This document shows, one piece after another, positions 35,708 through 44,530 of a stretch of 64,000 nt of DNA (within the stretch, counting starts at the first letter, position 1; the number at the start of each line of letters is the position of its first letter). The position numbers and the translations under genes are program-made. The stretch lies in the NCBI GenBank assembly GCA_947497185.1, contig CANMFL010000005.1, positions 62,001-126,000 of the forward strand. Direction: 5' to 3'. Below the pieces are notes generated by a model. The model saw only the letters and a program-made list of their open reading frames with translations. It searched no databases and was not told where the DNA came from. This stretch comes from an uncultured Paracoccaceae bacterium (lineage in GTDB: Bacteria > Pseudomonadota > Alphaproteobacteria > Rhodobacterales > Rhodobacteraceae).

Positions 35708-36700
35708 GTGTTTAATTTCAAATCAATAAAATTCTTGGCCTTTGGCGCCGTATCTGCCGCCGCTTTTGTGGCGACATCTGTTGCGGCTGAAACCGCCTTG
35801 CGCGGGGCCAGCATGTTTGACGAAGAACATGCCTACACCAAAACATTGCGCGAATTTGAACGGCTCGTGGCCGAAAAATACGACGGTGACGTGACCTTTG
35901 ACATGAGCTTGAACGGCGAGCTGGGCGATGAAAGCGATTTCGTCACGTTCCTACAGCAAGGTGTGGCGATTGATTACGCAGTCATGGCACCGTCGAATAT
36001 GGCGACCTTTGCGCCGTCTATCCCTTTGATGGATATGCCATTTTTGTTCCGCGACCTTGATCATTGGAACACAGTGCTGTCCAGCGACGTGATGGCCCCG
36101 CTAGAGGCAGAATTGCTGGAAAAGGCAAACATCCGCATCATCGGATATGCGGGCGGCGGCGTGCGTAACCTTGCCTCGGCTGATCCGATCACCGACATGG
36201 ACGAGTTGACCGGCCATAAAATGCGCGTCATGGGGGCCCCCGTGCAAGCGCAAATCTTTGCGGCGATCCAAGCCGCACCATCCGCGATTGCGTACAACGA
36301 GGTCTACAACGCGATCCAAACTGGCGTCATTGCTGGTTTCGAGAACGAAGCGGCAGCGATCCAGAACCTCAAGTTCTACGAAGTCGCGCCAAACATCACC
36401 TTGACGAAACACGCAATCACAGTGCGCCCGTTGGTGATGTCCGAAAGCACGTTCAGCGCATTGCCTGACGACCTAAAGGCTGTTGTCCTTGAGGCTGGCG
36501 CAGAAGCAGGTGCTTACGGTCGCGATCTGGAAAGCACGCAAGACGGCGAGAAATTGCAGCAAATGGTCGACGCGGGTCAGATTGTGACGGCGGAATTCGA
36601 GGGCCGTGATGCGCTTCTTGAAATGGTTGTGCCAGTACAGGACGCCTACGCCGAAGAATTGGGCGCGACCGATCTGCTTGAGGCCATTCGCACACAATAA
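35708..36700 (+). CDS. dctP: TRAP transporter substrate-binding protein (DctP family)
   Basis: 330-aa periplasmic binding protein. The start is GTG at 35708 after GGGAGGAAAC. A Sec signal peptide (KFLAFGAVSAAAFVATSVAAE) should be cleaved near residue 27. DctP hallmarks are ALRGASMFDEEHAY, MAPSNMATFAPSIPLMDMPFLFRD, GYAGGGVRNLAS and the GHKMRVMGAPVQ segment with the arginine that binds the substrate carboxylate. It captures a sugar acid or related organic acid, given manD and gluconokinase around it. A strong hairpin separates it from dctQ and probably makes it the most abundant product. Confidence 0.9.
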   Translation: MFNFKSIKFLAFGAVSAAAFVATSVAAETALRGASMFDEEHAYTKTLREFERLVAEKYDGDVTFDMSLNGELGDESDFVTFLQQGVAIDYAVMAPSNMATFAPSIPLMDMPFLFRDLDHWNTVLSSDVMAPLEAELLEKANIRIIGYAGGGVRNLASADPITDMDELTGHKMRVMGAPVQAQIFAAIQAAPSAIAYNEVYNAIQTGVIAGFENEAAAIQNLKFYEVAPNITLTKHAITVRPLVMSESTFSALPDDLKAVVLEAGAEAGAYGRDLESTQDGEKLQQMVDAGQIVTAEFEGRDALLEMVVPVQDAYAEELGATDLLEAIRTQ

Positions 36701-36722
36701 GCGCGGATTTCCATCCTCTTTG

Positions 36723-36749
36723 TCACCGGCGCGCCCCATGCGCCGGTGA
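36723..36749. other. Intercistronic hairpin between dctP and dctQ
   Basis: TCACCGGCGC (36723-36732), loop GCCCCAT, GCGCCGGTGA (36740-36749): a perfect 10-bp GC-rich stem followed by TCTTTCC. Such hairpins after a binding-protein gene act as partial terminators or 3'-end protectors that raise binding protein over permease. Confidence 0.7.
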
Positions 36750-36777
36750 TCTTTCCTATATTGAACGGACCCCCGTT

Positions 36778-37272
36778 ATGATCGGACGAACGTTAGATCA
36801 TCTGTGCAATGGCCTACGGGTTTTGCTTGGATTTCTTATCGCAGCTCTTGCCGTGCCCGTCGGAATGCAAGTTCTCGCACGCTACACTGGTGCCATTCCG
36901 GTCTATCTCTGGACCGAAGAACTGGCGACATTCATCTTTGTCTGGGCCGTGATGATCGGGGCGATGATCGCCGTTTGGGACGGATCGCACTTTGACGTGC
37001 GGGTGATCCCCGATGCCACAAATCCGCTGTTGAAGTTACTGCAAGACGGTTTCGTTTTGCTGATGATCCTTGGGTTTGCGCTGATTTTCGCATGGTACGG
37101 GATCGAATATGCCAAATTCGGCTACATTCAGAATTCTGTGATGATGCGCGCAAATATGATGATTACTTACATTTCGGTGCCAATCGCTGGCGTTGTCTGG
37201 ACGATTTTCACGGCCTATCGCCTGTATGAAGCCGTAGTGATTTACAAAAATTCAAAGAAAGCATTGGCATGA
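36778..37272 (+). CDS. dctQ: TRAP transporter small permease (DctQ family)
   Basis: 164-aa membrane protein with four predicted helices: LCNGLRVLLGFLIAALAVPVGMQVLARYT, LATFIFVWAVMIGAMIAVWDGSHF, LQDGFVLLMILGFALIFAWYG and MITYISVPIAGVVWTIFTAYRLYE. The RYTG...WTEELATFIFVWAVMIGA pattern is characteristic of DctQ. It helps the large permease accept substrate from DctP. ATG at 36778; its end overlaps dctM by ATGA. Confidence 0.9.
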   Translation: MIGRTLDHLCNGLRVLLGFLIAALAVPVGMQVLARYTGAIPVYLWTEELATFIFVWAVMIGAMIAVWDGSHFDVRVIPDATNPLLKLLQDGFVLLMILGFALIFAWYGIEYAKFGYIQNSVMMRANMMITYISVPIAGVVWTIFTAYRLYEAVVIYKNSKKALA

Positions 37273-38579
37273 TCATTTCCACCGGACTTGCCTGCGCTAT
37301 TCTCGTTGGCGGCTTTCTGTTTCTGGTCGCCATGCGCGTGCCGGTTGCGTTCTCGCTGGCCATTGCGACGGTCCCGATTGTGGTGCTGGAACTGCGCCTG
37401 ACGCCGTTCATCGTTTTGGACCGGATGTTTCAATCGTATAATTCGTTCATCCTGCTGGCGGTGCCGTTCTTTTTGCTGGCAGCGAACCTGATGAACTCGG
37501 GCAAGGTCACAGATAAGTTGATCGACCTCGCAAAAGTCTTAACAGGCTGGATGCCAGGCGGATTGGGTCATGTGAACGTCGCGGTCTCCATGCTGTTTGC
37601 AGGCATTTCCGGATCATCCACGGCGGATGCTGCTGGTTGCGGTAAAATCCTGATCCCCGCGATGATCAAAGAAGGCTACGACCGCCGTTTCGCCATTGCG
37701 ATCACGGCCTGTTCGTCTGTGATGGGCGTGATCATCCCGCCGTCGATCCTGATGATCGTCTGGGGCGGTGTCATGCAAACCTCTGTCGGAGCGTTGTTTT
37801 TGGCTGGTGCCATTCCGGGCATCATGATCGGGCTGGCGTTGATGGCGACGGTGTACGGTTACGCCAAAGTCTATAATTATCCGATTATCGGACGGCCCAC
37901 TTTCGCGGACATTGTCATCGCGTTCAAAGGCGCATTCCTCGCGATGCTCACACCAATTCTGGTGATCGGCGGCATCGTTGGCGGGATCGTAACACCAACC
38001 GAAAGTGCGATTATCGCCGCCGGATATTCTCTGATCTTGGGTATGTTTGTGTACCGGACAGTCACGATCAAAGATCTCGGGCATATCTTTTACGACACCG
38101 GACGCTTTGCCTCAATATCGCTGTTTGCAATCGGGTCCGCATCGGCATTTGGCTGGTTGCTCGCGTTTTATCACGTGCCGCAATTGGTCGTGGACACGAT
38201 GACCGCGTGGCAGTTCGGCACCTTTGGCACGGCCCTTGTGATCGCGGCCTTGTTCCTTTTCTTTGGCCTGTTCATTGACGCTATCCCGACGATCATCATT
38301 TTGGGCACAGTGCTATTGCCCGTCGCAAATGCGGCGGACATCCATCCGGTTGTCTTTGCGATTATCGGGATTGTGTCGCTGGCCTTTGGCCTTGTGACGC
38401 CGCCATACGGGTTGTGTTTGCTCATATCGGCCTCAATCGGAGGCATGAACGTCGTGCAGGTGATGCGCGAAGTTGTCATCATCCTGCTACCGATGTTAGC
38501 GATTTTACTGCTGATCATCCTGTTCCCCGAAATCGCGCTTTGGTTGCCACGCCAATGGATGCCCGAAGCCGTCAACTAA
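37269..38579 (+). CDS. dctM: TRAP transporter large permease (DctM family)
   Basis: 436-aa integral membrane protein with about 12 helices, the sodium-coupled permease of the TRAP system. Family signatures are MRVPVAFSLAIATV near the start, FFLLAANLMNSGKV, MLFAGISGSSTADAAGCGKILIPAM and GGIVTPTESAIIAAGYSLIL, followed by VMGVIIPPSILMIVWG-type repeats. It overlaps dctQ, and the epimerase gene begins 10 bases after its stop, so the transporter and catabolic genes form one operon. Confidence 0.93.
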   Translation: MIISTGLACAILVGGFLFLVAMRVPVAFSLAIATVPIVVLELRLTPFIVLDRMFQSYNSFILLAVPFFLLAANLMNSGKVTDKLIDLAKVLTGWMPGGLGHVNVAVSMLFAGISGSSTADAAGCGKILIPAMIKEGYDRRFAIAITACSSVMGVIIPPSILMIVWGGVMQTSVGALFLAGAIPGIMIGLALMATVYGYAKVYNYPIIGRPTFADIVIAFKGAFLAMLTPILVIGGIVGGIVTPTESAIIAAGYSLILGMFVYRTVTIKDLGHIFYDTGRFASISLFAIGSASAFGWLLAFYHVPQLVVDTMTAWQFGTFGTALVIAALFLFFGLFIDAIPTIIILGTVLLPVANAADIHPVVFAIIGIVSLAFGLVTPPYGLCLLISASIGGMNVVQVMREVVIILLPMLAILLLIILFPEIALWLPRQWMPEAVN

Positions 38580-38589
38580 GGTCTTCGTA

Positions 38590-39777
38590 ATGATGACAGA
38601 TACCTCGCGTCGTGATGCTCAGGTCTGGGCGAAATGGTTCTGGGCCGAGTATTTCGGGCATTGGTTATCGCAAGTCCGCGACGGCGACGCCGGGGTGTTT
38701 GATGCGTTGGACGAAAATGGCGCGCCTGACGTGGACGCAACCAAATCCGTCCTCGCCCAAGCGCGGACACTGTTTACGGTGTCGCACGCGGCGTTGTTGT
38801 CGCAAGATCCTGTGCTGATCGCGGCCGCAAACACACAGGCCGCGTTCCTTGATCTTTATCGCAAGGCGCCTGGCCTGTACCGATCTGCCGCAAATCGTGA
38901 TGGTAGCCCAACCGGCGACGCCGTGCATGAGGCGGCACGCAGCTACGACCAGACCTTTGTGATCCTAAGCCTTGTGACATGGAACAAAATCGCGCCGTCC
39001 AGCGATACGGTCAAGCTGATCGAGGAATGCTGGACTGCATTGCAGACTCATCTTACCGATCCGGCCACCGGATTACTGCTGAATGACGACAGCGGGGCCA
39101 GCACAAATCCAGCCCAAAACCCGCATATGCATCTATACGAAGCCTGCCTACAGGCCTACCGCATGACGCGCGAGCCGCTTTGGCTGGACCGCGCGGCTGG
39201 ATTGCGACGCATCGGTTTGCAGTATTTTATGGATCAAGACAGCGGCAGTATTGCCGAATTCCTCACACCTGACTTGCAGCCACTGGCAGGCAACGACGGG
39301 TTGCGGCGCGAAACCGGACACCAATGCGAATGGGCATGGTTGCTGCTGGAAGAGGCCGATCTGGCCAACAATCTGGACCTAGAGCTACCTGCGAAACATT
39401 TGCTCGCCTTTGCCGACGCCCACGGGTTTGCACAAGACGGTCCGCTCGCGGGCGCTGCTTTGGACGCGGTCCTCAGCAATGGCGCGATCTATGAACATAG
39501 TTTCCTGCTTTGGCCCCAAACCGAAGCAATCAAGGTGCTTGCCCTGCGCCACACGGCTGGCGATCCACTCGCGGGGGATCGTGCATGCGCCTTGCTGTGT
39601 CTCATGTTCGAACATTGGTTCAAAGATCGGCCCACCTATATCAACCAACTTGACCCGTCCGGTAAAACGATCTGGCCTGAAGCATTGACGCGACTAATGT
39701 ACCACGTCGTTCTCGCCATGACCGAAGGCGCACGCGCAGGGCTCTGGCCCGATATTCCACGCCATGACAGCACTTGA
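38590..39777 (+). CDS. AGE family epimerase/isomerase (mannose isomerase-like)
   Basis: 395-aa (alpha/alpha)6-barrel protein of the N-acylglucosamine 2-epimerase family. Catalytic-type residues appear in DQTFVILSLV, NPHMHLYEACLQAYRMT and RRETGHQCEWAWLLLE (the paired His region). These enzymes interconvert mannose with fructose or glucose, or epimerise related sugars. In a mannonate/gluconate cluster, mannose or a mannose-containing sugar is the likely substrate. ATG at 38590 follows AAGG; the adjacent ATG at 38593 is equivalent. Ten bases from dctM. Confidence 0.83.
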   Translation: MMTDTSRRDAQVWAKWFWAEYFGHWLSQVRDGDAGVFDALDENGAPDVDATKSVLAQARTLFTVSHAALLSQDPVLIAAANTQAAFLDLYRKAPGLYRSAANRDGSPTGDAVHEAARSYDQTFVILSLVTWNKIAPSSDTVKLIEECWTALQTHLTDPATGLLLNDDSGASTNPAQNPHMHLYEACLQAYRMTREPLWLDRAAGLRRIGLQYFMDQDSGSIAEFLTPDLQPLAGNDGLRRETGHQCEWAWLLLEEADLANNLDLELPAKHLLAFADAHGFAQDGPLAGAALDAVLSNGAIYEHSFLLWPQTEAIKVLALRHTAGDPLAGDRACALLCLMFEHWFKDRPTYINQLDPSGKTIWPEALTRLMYHVVLAMTEGARAGLWPDIPRHDST

Positions 39778-39807
39778 GCCAAACAAAACGACGCAAAGGA
39801 GTCCCGC

Positions 39808-40575
39808 ATGAGCACCTCACTCTTTGACCTGACTGGCAAGCGGGCCTTGATCACCGGATCGTCGCAGGGAATCGGCTTTGCCTTGGCCAAAGGTTTGGCC
39901 GCCGCAGGTGCCGCTATTGTTTTGAACGGTCGCGATATTGGAAAGCTTGAGCAAGCGGCGATGGACCTGCGCGAAGCAGGGGCGATTGTCGATGTGCTGT
40001 CCTTCGATGTGACGGATCACGCAACGGTCAAAGCTGCTGTCGATGATTTCGAGGCAACAACGGGTGCAATCGATATTCTGGTGAACAATGCTGGCATGCA
40101 ACACCGCACCGCGCTCGAAGATTTCCCCGCTGACGCCTTTGAACGGTTGTTACAGACCAATATCGCGTCGGTTTTTAATGTTGGTCAAGCCTGCGCGAAG
40201 CAAATGATGAAACGCAAAGCGGGCAAAATCGTCAACATTGCCTCGGTGCAAACAGCGCTCGCTCGCCCCGGCATTGCGCCCTACACCGCGACCAAGGGCG
40301 CAGTCGCGAACCTGACCAAAGGCATGGCGACTGACTGGGCACAGTATGGTTTGAACTGCAACGCGCTCGCACCGGGCTACTTTGACACGCCACTTAACGC
40401 GGCCCTCGTCGCGGACCCTGAATTCAGCACATGGCTCGCAAAACGCACACCTGCGGGGCGGTGGGGCAATGTCGATGAACTCGTCGGGGCGTGTATTTTC
40501 CTGACTTCAGATGCGTCGACGTTTGTGAACGGTCATTGCCTGTACGTGGATGGCGGCATCACGGCGTCGCTGTGA
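39808..40575 (+). CDS. SDR oxidoreductase, gluconate 5-dehydrogenase-like
   Basis: 255-aa classical SDR. It has ALITGSSQGIGFALAKGL (cofactor), NNAGMQHR, the catalytic Ser in IVNIASVQTALARPGIAPYTATKGA with Tyr-x3-Lys, and GHCLYVDGGITASL at the end. The GMQHR and SVQ/ARPGIAPYTATKGAV segments are typical of gluconate 5-dehydrogenases (Ga5DH/IdnO), which reduce 5-ketogluconate to gluconate. Its stop overlaps the gluconokinase start by one base, which supports this assignment. AAAGGAG precedes the ATG by 7 bases. Confidence 0.85.
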   Translation: MSTSLFDLTGKRALITGSSQGIGFALAKGLAAAGAAIVLNGRDIGKLEQAAMDLREAGAIVDVLSFDVTDHATVKAAVDDFEATTGAIDILVNNAGMQHRTALEDFPADAFERLLQTNIASVFNVGQACAKQMMKRKAGKIVNIASVQTALARPGIAPYTATKGAVANLTKGMATDWAQYGLNCNALAPGYFDTPLNAALVADPEFSTWLAKRTPAGRWGNVDELVGACIFLTSDASTFVNGHCLYVDGGITASL

Positions 40576-41060
40576 TGAAGTATGTTGTAATGGGCGTGTC
40601 TGGATGCGGTAAATCGGCAATTGGGGCAGGGTTTGCTGATGCGATTGGTGGCATTTTTATTGACGGCGACGACCTGCACCCCGCGAGTAATGTCGCAAAA
40701 ATGGCAGCAGGAACGCCCCTAACTGACGAAGATCGGGCGCCTTGGTTACATGACGTCGGGCTGACCCTCGCCGCACATGACGGCGTTGTCGTGATCGGCT
40801 GTTCTGCGTTGAAACGTGCCTATCGCGACATGATTCGACGGACCGCTGGTGGGCCTGTGATGTTCCTGCACTTGCACGGGGACAAGGCGGTGATCGCCAA
40901 ACGTATGGCAGAACGCGAAGGGCATTTTATGCCGACCGCACTTTTGGACAGTCAGTTCGCCACACTGGAATTGTCCCAAGTCGATGAGCATGCAGTTACC
41001 GTCAATATCGATCAAGCACCTAGCGATATCATCGCGGACTTATTGGCAAAGCGGATATAA
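40575..41060 (+). CDS. gntK: Gluconokinase
   Basis: 161-aa P-loop kinase that makes 6-phosphogluconate for the Entner-Doudoroff pathway. Walker A GVSGCGKS is at residues 7-14, and FIDGDDLHPASNVAKMAAGTPLTDEDRAPWL is the gluconate-binding signature. CSALKRAYRDMIR and HLHGDKAVIAKRMAEREGHFMP follow. ATG at 40575 overlaps the SDR stop; an upstream in-frame start would add an SDR-frame extension. It is last in the operon and converges on the BI-1 gene. Confidence 0.93.
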   Translation: MKYVVMGVSGCGKSAIGAGFADAIGGIFIDGDDLHPASNVAKMAAGTPLTDEDRAPWLHDVGLTLAAHDGVVVIGCSALKRAYRDMIRRTAGGPVMFLHLHGDKAVIAKRMAEREGHFMPTALLDSQFATLELSQVDEHAVTVNIDQAPSDIIADLLAKRI

Positions 41061-41093
41061 AAAGCCCCGCCAAAGCGAACTCTGACGGGGCTA
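41061..41093 (-). terminator. Rho-independent terminator between gntK and the BI-1 gene
   Basis: AGCCCCG (41063-41069) pairs with CGGGGCT (41086-41092). On the minus strand the stem is followed by TTTTT, so it is a good terminator for the BI-1 gene; on the plus strand it may also end the sugar-acid operon but lacks a T-run. Confidence 0.8.
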
Positions 41094-41117
41094 AATATCG
41101 TGAATGTTCAGCCGCTT

Positions 41118-41855
41118 TTATTCGCGGTTGCCCAGCAATTGCAGCAAGAACATAAACATGTTGATAAAGTCGAGGTACAGGTTCAACGCACCCATAATTG
41201 CAGACTTTGCCAACCATTCTTTGTCGCTGTTTGCAGCGTGGGCGATGTAGTCAGTCTTGATCTTCTGCGTGTCGTAAGCTGTGAGGCCTGCGAAAATCAA
41301 TACACCGAGGATGGAGACCGCAAACTGGATCGCGCCAGACTGGAACCACAGGTTTGCGATGGACGCGACGATCAGGCCGATAACGCCCATGATCAAGAAA
41401 CTACCCCATGCAGAGATGTCTTTTTTCGTGGTGTAGCCCCAGAGGGACAGACCTGCGAACGAGATCGAGGTGATCAAGAACACTTGCGCGATGGACATGC
41501 CCGTGAAGGCTGCGAAAATCCAAGAGATGGACAAACCCATGACAGCTGCGAATGCGTAGAAGAACAACTGCGCGCCAGCGGCTGACAATTTGTTGATCGC
41601 TGCACCAAATGCAAACACCATACCAAGCGGGGCGAACATCGCGATCCAGCCAAGAATGTTAGGCTGCAACGTGTTAGGGTCGCGGAAAATGCTCAACAAA
41701 GCGGGGCTAGAACCGACGGCCCATGCCACTGCGAAAGTGACCAACATACCTACAGACATAGTGCTGTAGACTTTATTCATGTGGGCACGGAGCCCTTCGT
41801 CAATCGCCGCCGTGCGGACCCCGCCCGCCGTCTGGATTGTTTGATATTCAGCCAT
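41118..41855 (-). CDS. Bax inhibitor-1 family membrane protein (YccA/YbhL-like)
   Basis: 245-aa protein with seven predicted membrane helices, of the BI-1/TMBIM family. The start is ATG at 41855, five bases after GGAGG; a TTG at 41867 is part of that site. The family's features are the N-terminal MNKVYSTMSVGM segment, GLSISWIFAAFTG, and a C-terminal YLDFINMFMFLLQLLGNRE. Bacterial members are linked to membrane stress, and YccA interacts with FtsH in E. coli. Single gene with its own terminator. Confidence 0.9.
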   Translation of the reverse strand: MAEYQTIQTAGGVRTAAIDEGLRAHMNKVYSTMSVGMLVTFAVAWAVGSSPALLSIFRDPNTLQPNILGWIAMFAPLGMVFAFGAAINKLSAAGAQLFFYAFAAVMGLSISWIFAAFTGMSIAQVFLITSISFAGLSLWGYTTKKDISAWGSFLIMGVIGLIVASIANLWFQSGAIQFAVSILGVLIFAGLTAYDTQKIKTDYIAHAANSDKEWLAKSAIMGALNLYLDFINMFMFLLQLLGNRE

Positions 41856-42039
41856 GGATACCTCCAAAAATAAACTGCGGACGCCAAGTGCGGCGTCTTA
41901 GTAGCAATATTGGCAGGGAACCCGCGTAATTCAAGGGGTAAGTCGCCGTAATCGCGCTATTCTGGGGGAACTGCGCCGGAAAGCCGCACCACGGTAAACA
42001 AAGCCCTAAAATTACGGGAATTAGTCGCCATTTTTGCAG

Positions 42040-42999
42040 CTACGGAGTCACGACGACTTTGCCAGTTGATTTGCGTGTGCGGAGTAAATCTAGCGCCTCT
42101 TTGGATTGGTCGAGTGGCAAGACGTGGCTCACATGTGGCTCTAGTTTTCCATCGGAATATAAATTGAAAAGGTCTGACATGCTGGTAAGAAGTGCCTCTG
42201 CATTAAAGCTCAAATACCCGCCCCAGTAGAATCCGATCACGGTAATGTTTTTGACCAAAATGATGTTCGCGGGGATTTGCGGGACTTCTCCGCTCGCAAA
42301 ACCAATCGTGACGACGCGGGCTTCTCGGTTGCAGGCACGCAACGCCGCGTTAAACAAATCACCTCCAACAGGGTCGTAGACGACATCGGCCCCGCCGAGC
42401 GCTTTCACCTCTGTTCTGACGTCTTGTGTGTCGCTGTCGATCAGGTGATCTGCGCCCGCAGCTTTGGCGATGGATAGTTTTTCAGCACCTCGCGCAACGG
42501 CGATAACTTTTGCACCCAGTGCCTTGCCAATCTCAACGGCAGTGAGGCCAACGCCACCAGCAGCGCCCAAGACCAACAACGTTTCGCCGGATTGCAGGTT
42601 CGCGCGTCGGGTGAGTGCTAAATGTGATGTTCCGTAGGCGACCATGAAACCAGCCGCGACCGATGATTCCATGTTTTCAGGGACTTCGCGGCACAATGCA
42701 GCCGGAAACACGCCTTTGTCCGCCAATCCGCCAGAGCCGCCAAAGACCGCAACACGGGTGCCAACGGGCGGAGTTGTCACACCTTCACCGCGTGCAATTA
42801 CGGTGCCGCAAACTTCCATACCTAAGGTGAAAGGCAGTGATGGCGTTTCTTGGTAAGTGCCTTTTGCCATCAGTAAATCCGCAAAATTTAACCCGCATGC
42901 TGCGATATCTAACAGCAGCTCTCCCGCAGCGGGTACAGGAACTGGAACGTTGGTCAGGGTCGGGGGCGTATCGAAATTGATGACATGAAATGCGCGCAT
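42040..42999 (-). CDS. Zinc-independent quinone oxidoreductase-like MDR protein
   Basis: 319-aa medium-chain reductase of the NADPH:quinone oxidoreductase (Qor) group. It lacks zinc-ligand cysteines; the nucleotide fold is VLGAAGGVGLTAVEIGKALGAKVIAVARG, with a QOR-like CGLNFADLLMAKGTYQ start and DVVYDPVGGDLF. Start at 42999. It stands alone and diverges from the XRE regulator, with a 261-base spacer. Quinone or enone reduction is likely; the physiological substrate is unknown. Confidence 0.87.
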   Translation of the reverse strand: MRAFHVINFDTPPTLTNVPVPVPAAGELLLDIAACGLNFADLLMAKGTYQETPSLPFTLGMEVCGTVIARGEGVTTPPVGTRVAVFGGSGGLADKGVFPAALCREVPENMESSVAAGFMVAYGTSHLALTRRANLQSGETLLVLGAAGGVGLTAVEIGKALGAKVIAVARGAEKLSIAKAAGADHLIDSDTQDVRTEVKALGGADVVYDPVGGDLFNAALRACNREARVVTIGFASGEVPQIPANIILVKNITVIGFYWGGYLSFNAEALLTSMSDLFNLYSDGKLEPHVSHVLPLDQSKEALDLLRTRKSTGKVVVTP

Positions 43000-43119
43000 A
43001 TAAGAGAATCCACCGTGGTTTTTCTAAAGATCATGTTAACCTATATCCGGTAGCTCAGAAGGTGAAGCATCACCGAAGCGACAGCAAATACGCCCGAAAT
43101 GATGCTGAATCGATCTTGA

Positions 43120-43139
43120 ACCTGTCCTTAAGGTCAGGT
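43120..43139. promoter_or_regulatory. Near-perfect 20-bp inverted repeat between the Qor and XRE genes
   Basis: ACCTGTCCTTAAGGTCAGGT has one mismatched pair and a perfect CCTTAAGG core. It lies 142 bases before the XRE start and 120 before the divergent Qor start. It may be an operator, but the spacer also contains other weak repeats. Confidence 0.3.
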
Positions 43140-43281
43140 CCTGTGCTGCAACCGTTGCGTGTTTAGCGGGATAAGGTGATTGCACTCAAGTACGCGGCGA
43201 TCCGGGACAGGATTGCCGAGATATAACAATTTAGTCGTAGCGTATTTTAGCGCGTAAGACGTGACAGTTAGGAATATTAAG

Positions 43282-43653
43282 ATGAGCCATCCAGTAGACG
43301 TACATGTCGGGAAACGTATTCGCCACCGCCGGTGGATGAATGGAACGACACAACAGCAACTGGCTGAAAAAGTTGGTATTAAATTTCAACAGATTCAAAA
43401 GTACGAAACCGGAATGAACCGCGTAAGTGCGTCGCGCCTTTGGGATATCGCGAACGTCTTGGGTGTGCCTGTGTCCTTCTTTTTCGAAGGTATCGAGGCC
43501 GTAACGAACAATGCAGAACTGACAGCCGATATGCCGTCTGATATTCTGACCGACAAAGAAGCACTCGAATTGCTGCGTTCTTATTATGCAATTCCTGAGA
43601 ATCAGCGCCGTCGATTGTTCGACCTTGCGCGTGTCCTCAGCGAAGCTGCTTAA
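43282..43653 (+). CDS. XRE-family helix-turn-helix regulator
   Basis: 123-aa DNA-binding protein. The start MSHPVDVHVGKRIRHRRW and the HTH QQQLAEKVGIKFQQIQKYETGMNRVSASRLWDIANVLGVPVSFFFEG match a regulator type I associate with Rhodobacterales. The ATG at 43282 is preferred to GTG at 43261 because it gives the conserved MSHPVD N-terminus. The C-terminus (TDKEALELLRSYYAIPENQRRRLFDLARVLSE) is helical. Its targets are not known; it is not in an operon with the phosphatase downstream. Confidence 0.88.
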   Translation: MSHPVDVHVGKRIRHRRWMNGTTQQQLAEKVGIKFQQIQKYETGMNRVSASRLWDIANVLGVPVSFFFEGIEAVTNNAELTADMPSDILTDKEALELLRSYYAIPENQRRRLFDLARVLSEAA

Positions 43654-43717
43654 ACGATTCTTGACCTGACGCGCTCTGGCAGGCTACCGCTTGCGAGATC
43701 GCGTCAGGAGGAAACAC

Positions 43718-44530
43718 GTGCAACAGCTTGATATTCAGACCCAAGATGAACTTTTGCGCGTGGCCCATCTGCTCGCCGATGCGGCCCGCCCCGAGACGTT
43801 AAAATACTTCCGGCAAGCCAATCTCAGCACCGACAATAAAGACGCATCTGGATATGATCCGGTCACCGTGGCTGATAAAGCTGCGGAAAAGGTCATGCGC
43901 GCAATTCTCGCACGCGAACGTCCCGACGACGGTATTCTGGGCGAAGAGTTTGGAACCACATCCGGCATATCCGGCCTGACGTGGGTTCTTGATCCGATTG
44001 ACGGCACGCGCGGATATGTCAGCGGTACGCCGACGTGGGGCGTCCTGATTTCTGTCGCGGATCAATCTGGGCCTTTAATGGGCCTGATCGACCAGCCCTA
44101 TATCAATGAACGTTTTGTCGGCGGTTTCGGCCGTGCGTTTATGACTGGCCCGCTTGGTGAAAAGCCGTTGGCGACCAGAACGGCGATGCCTATTGGTGAC
44201 GCGCGATTGTTAACCACGTTTCCTAAAGTCGGCAGCTTGACCGAAGGGCGGGCGTTTCACAAAGTCGCCGAGCAGGTCCAATTGACCCGATATGGCATGG
44301 ATTGCTACGGCTACGCTTTGCTTGCATCGGGGCAGGTCGATTTGGTGATCGAGGCGGGGCTAAAGCCCTACGACATCCACGCGCCGATTGCGGTGATAAA
44401 AGCTGCGGGTGGTATCGTGTCCAACTGGCAGGGCGGCGCCGCGCACCACGGCGGGCGCATCATTGCTGCCGCAAACGCGGAAATTCACAGTGCTGCATTG
44501 GCGATACTGCAAGACAGTATTGATGACTGA
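43718..44530 (+). CDS. Inositol monophosphatase family protein (histidinol-phosphatase HisN-like)
   Basis: 270-aa lithium-sensitive phosphatase fold. Metal motifs are DPVTVADKAAE, ILGEEFGT, LDPIDGTRGYVSGTPTWG and the C-terminal GLKPYDIHAPIAVIKAAGG. The last, with KPYD rather than a WD, is closer to HisN histidinol-phosphatases than to SuhB. GTG at 43718 follows AGGAGG by 6 bases. Its end overlaps the 8-oxoguanine deaminase start by 8 bases, but histidine synthesis and purine repair are not obviously linked. Confidence 0.82.
   Translation: MQQLDIQTQDELLRVAHLLADAARPETLKYFRQANLSTDNKDASGYDPVTVADKAAEKVMRAILARERPDDGILGEEFGTTSGISGLTWVLDPIDGTRGYVSGTPTWGVLISVADQSGPLMGLIDQPYINERFVGGFGRAFMTGPLGEKPLATRTAMPIGDARLLTTFPKVGSLTEGRAFHKVAEQVQLTRYGMDCYGYALLASGQVDLVIEAGLKPYDIHAPIAVIKAAGGIVSNWQGGAAHHGGRIIAAANAEIHSAALAILQDSIDD

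Noticed and set aside
43045..43120. GGTAGCTCAG followed by GGT and AGC, resembling the D-arm of a tRNA
   Set aside because: No matching acceptor stem, anticodon arm or GGTTCGA T-loop follows at the right distance; the string is chance in an intergenic spacer.
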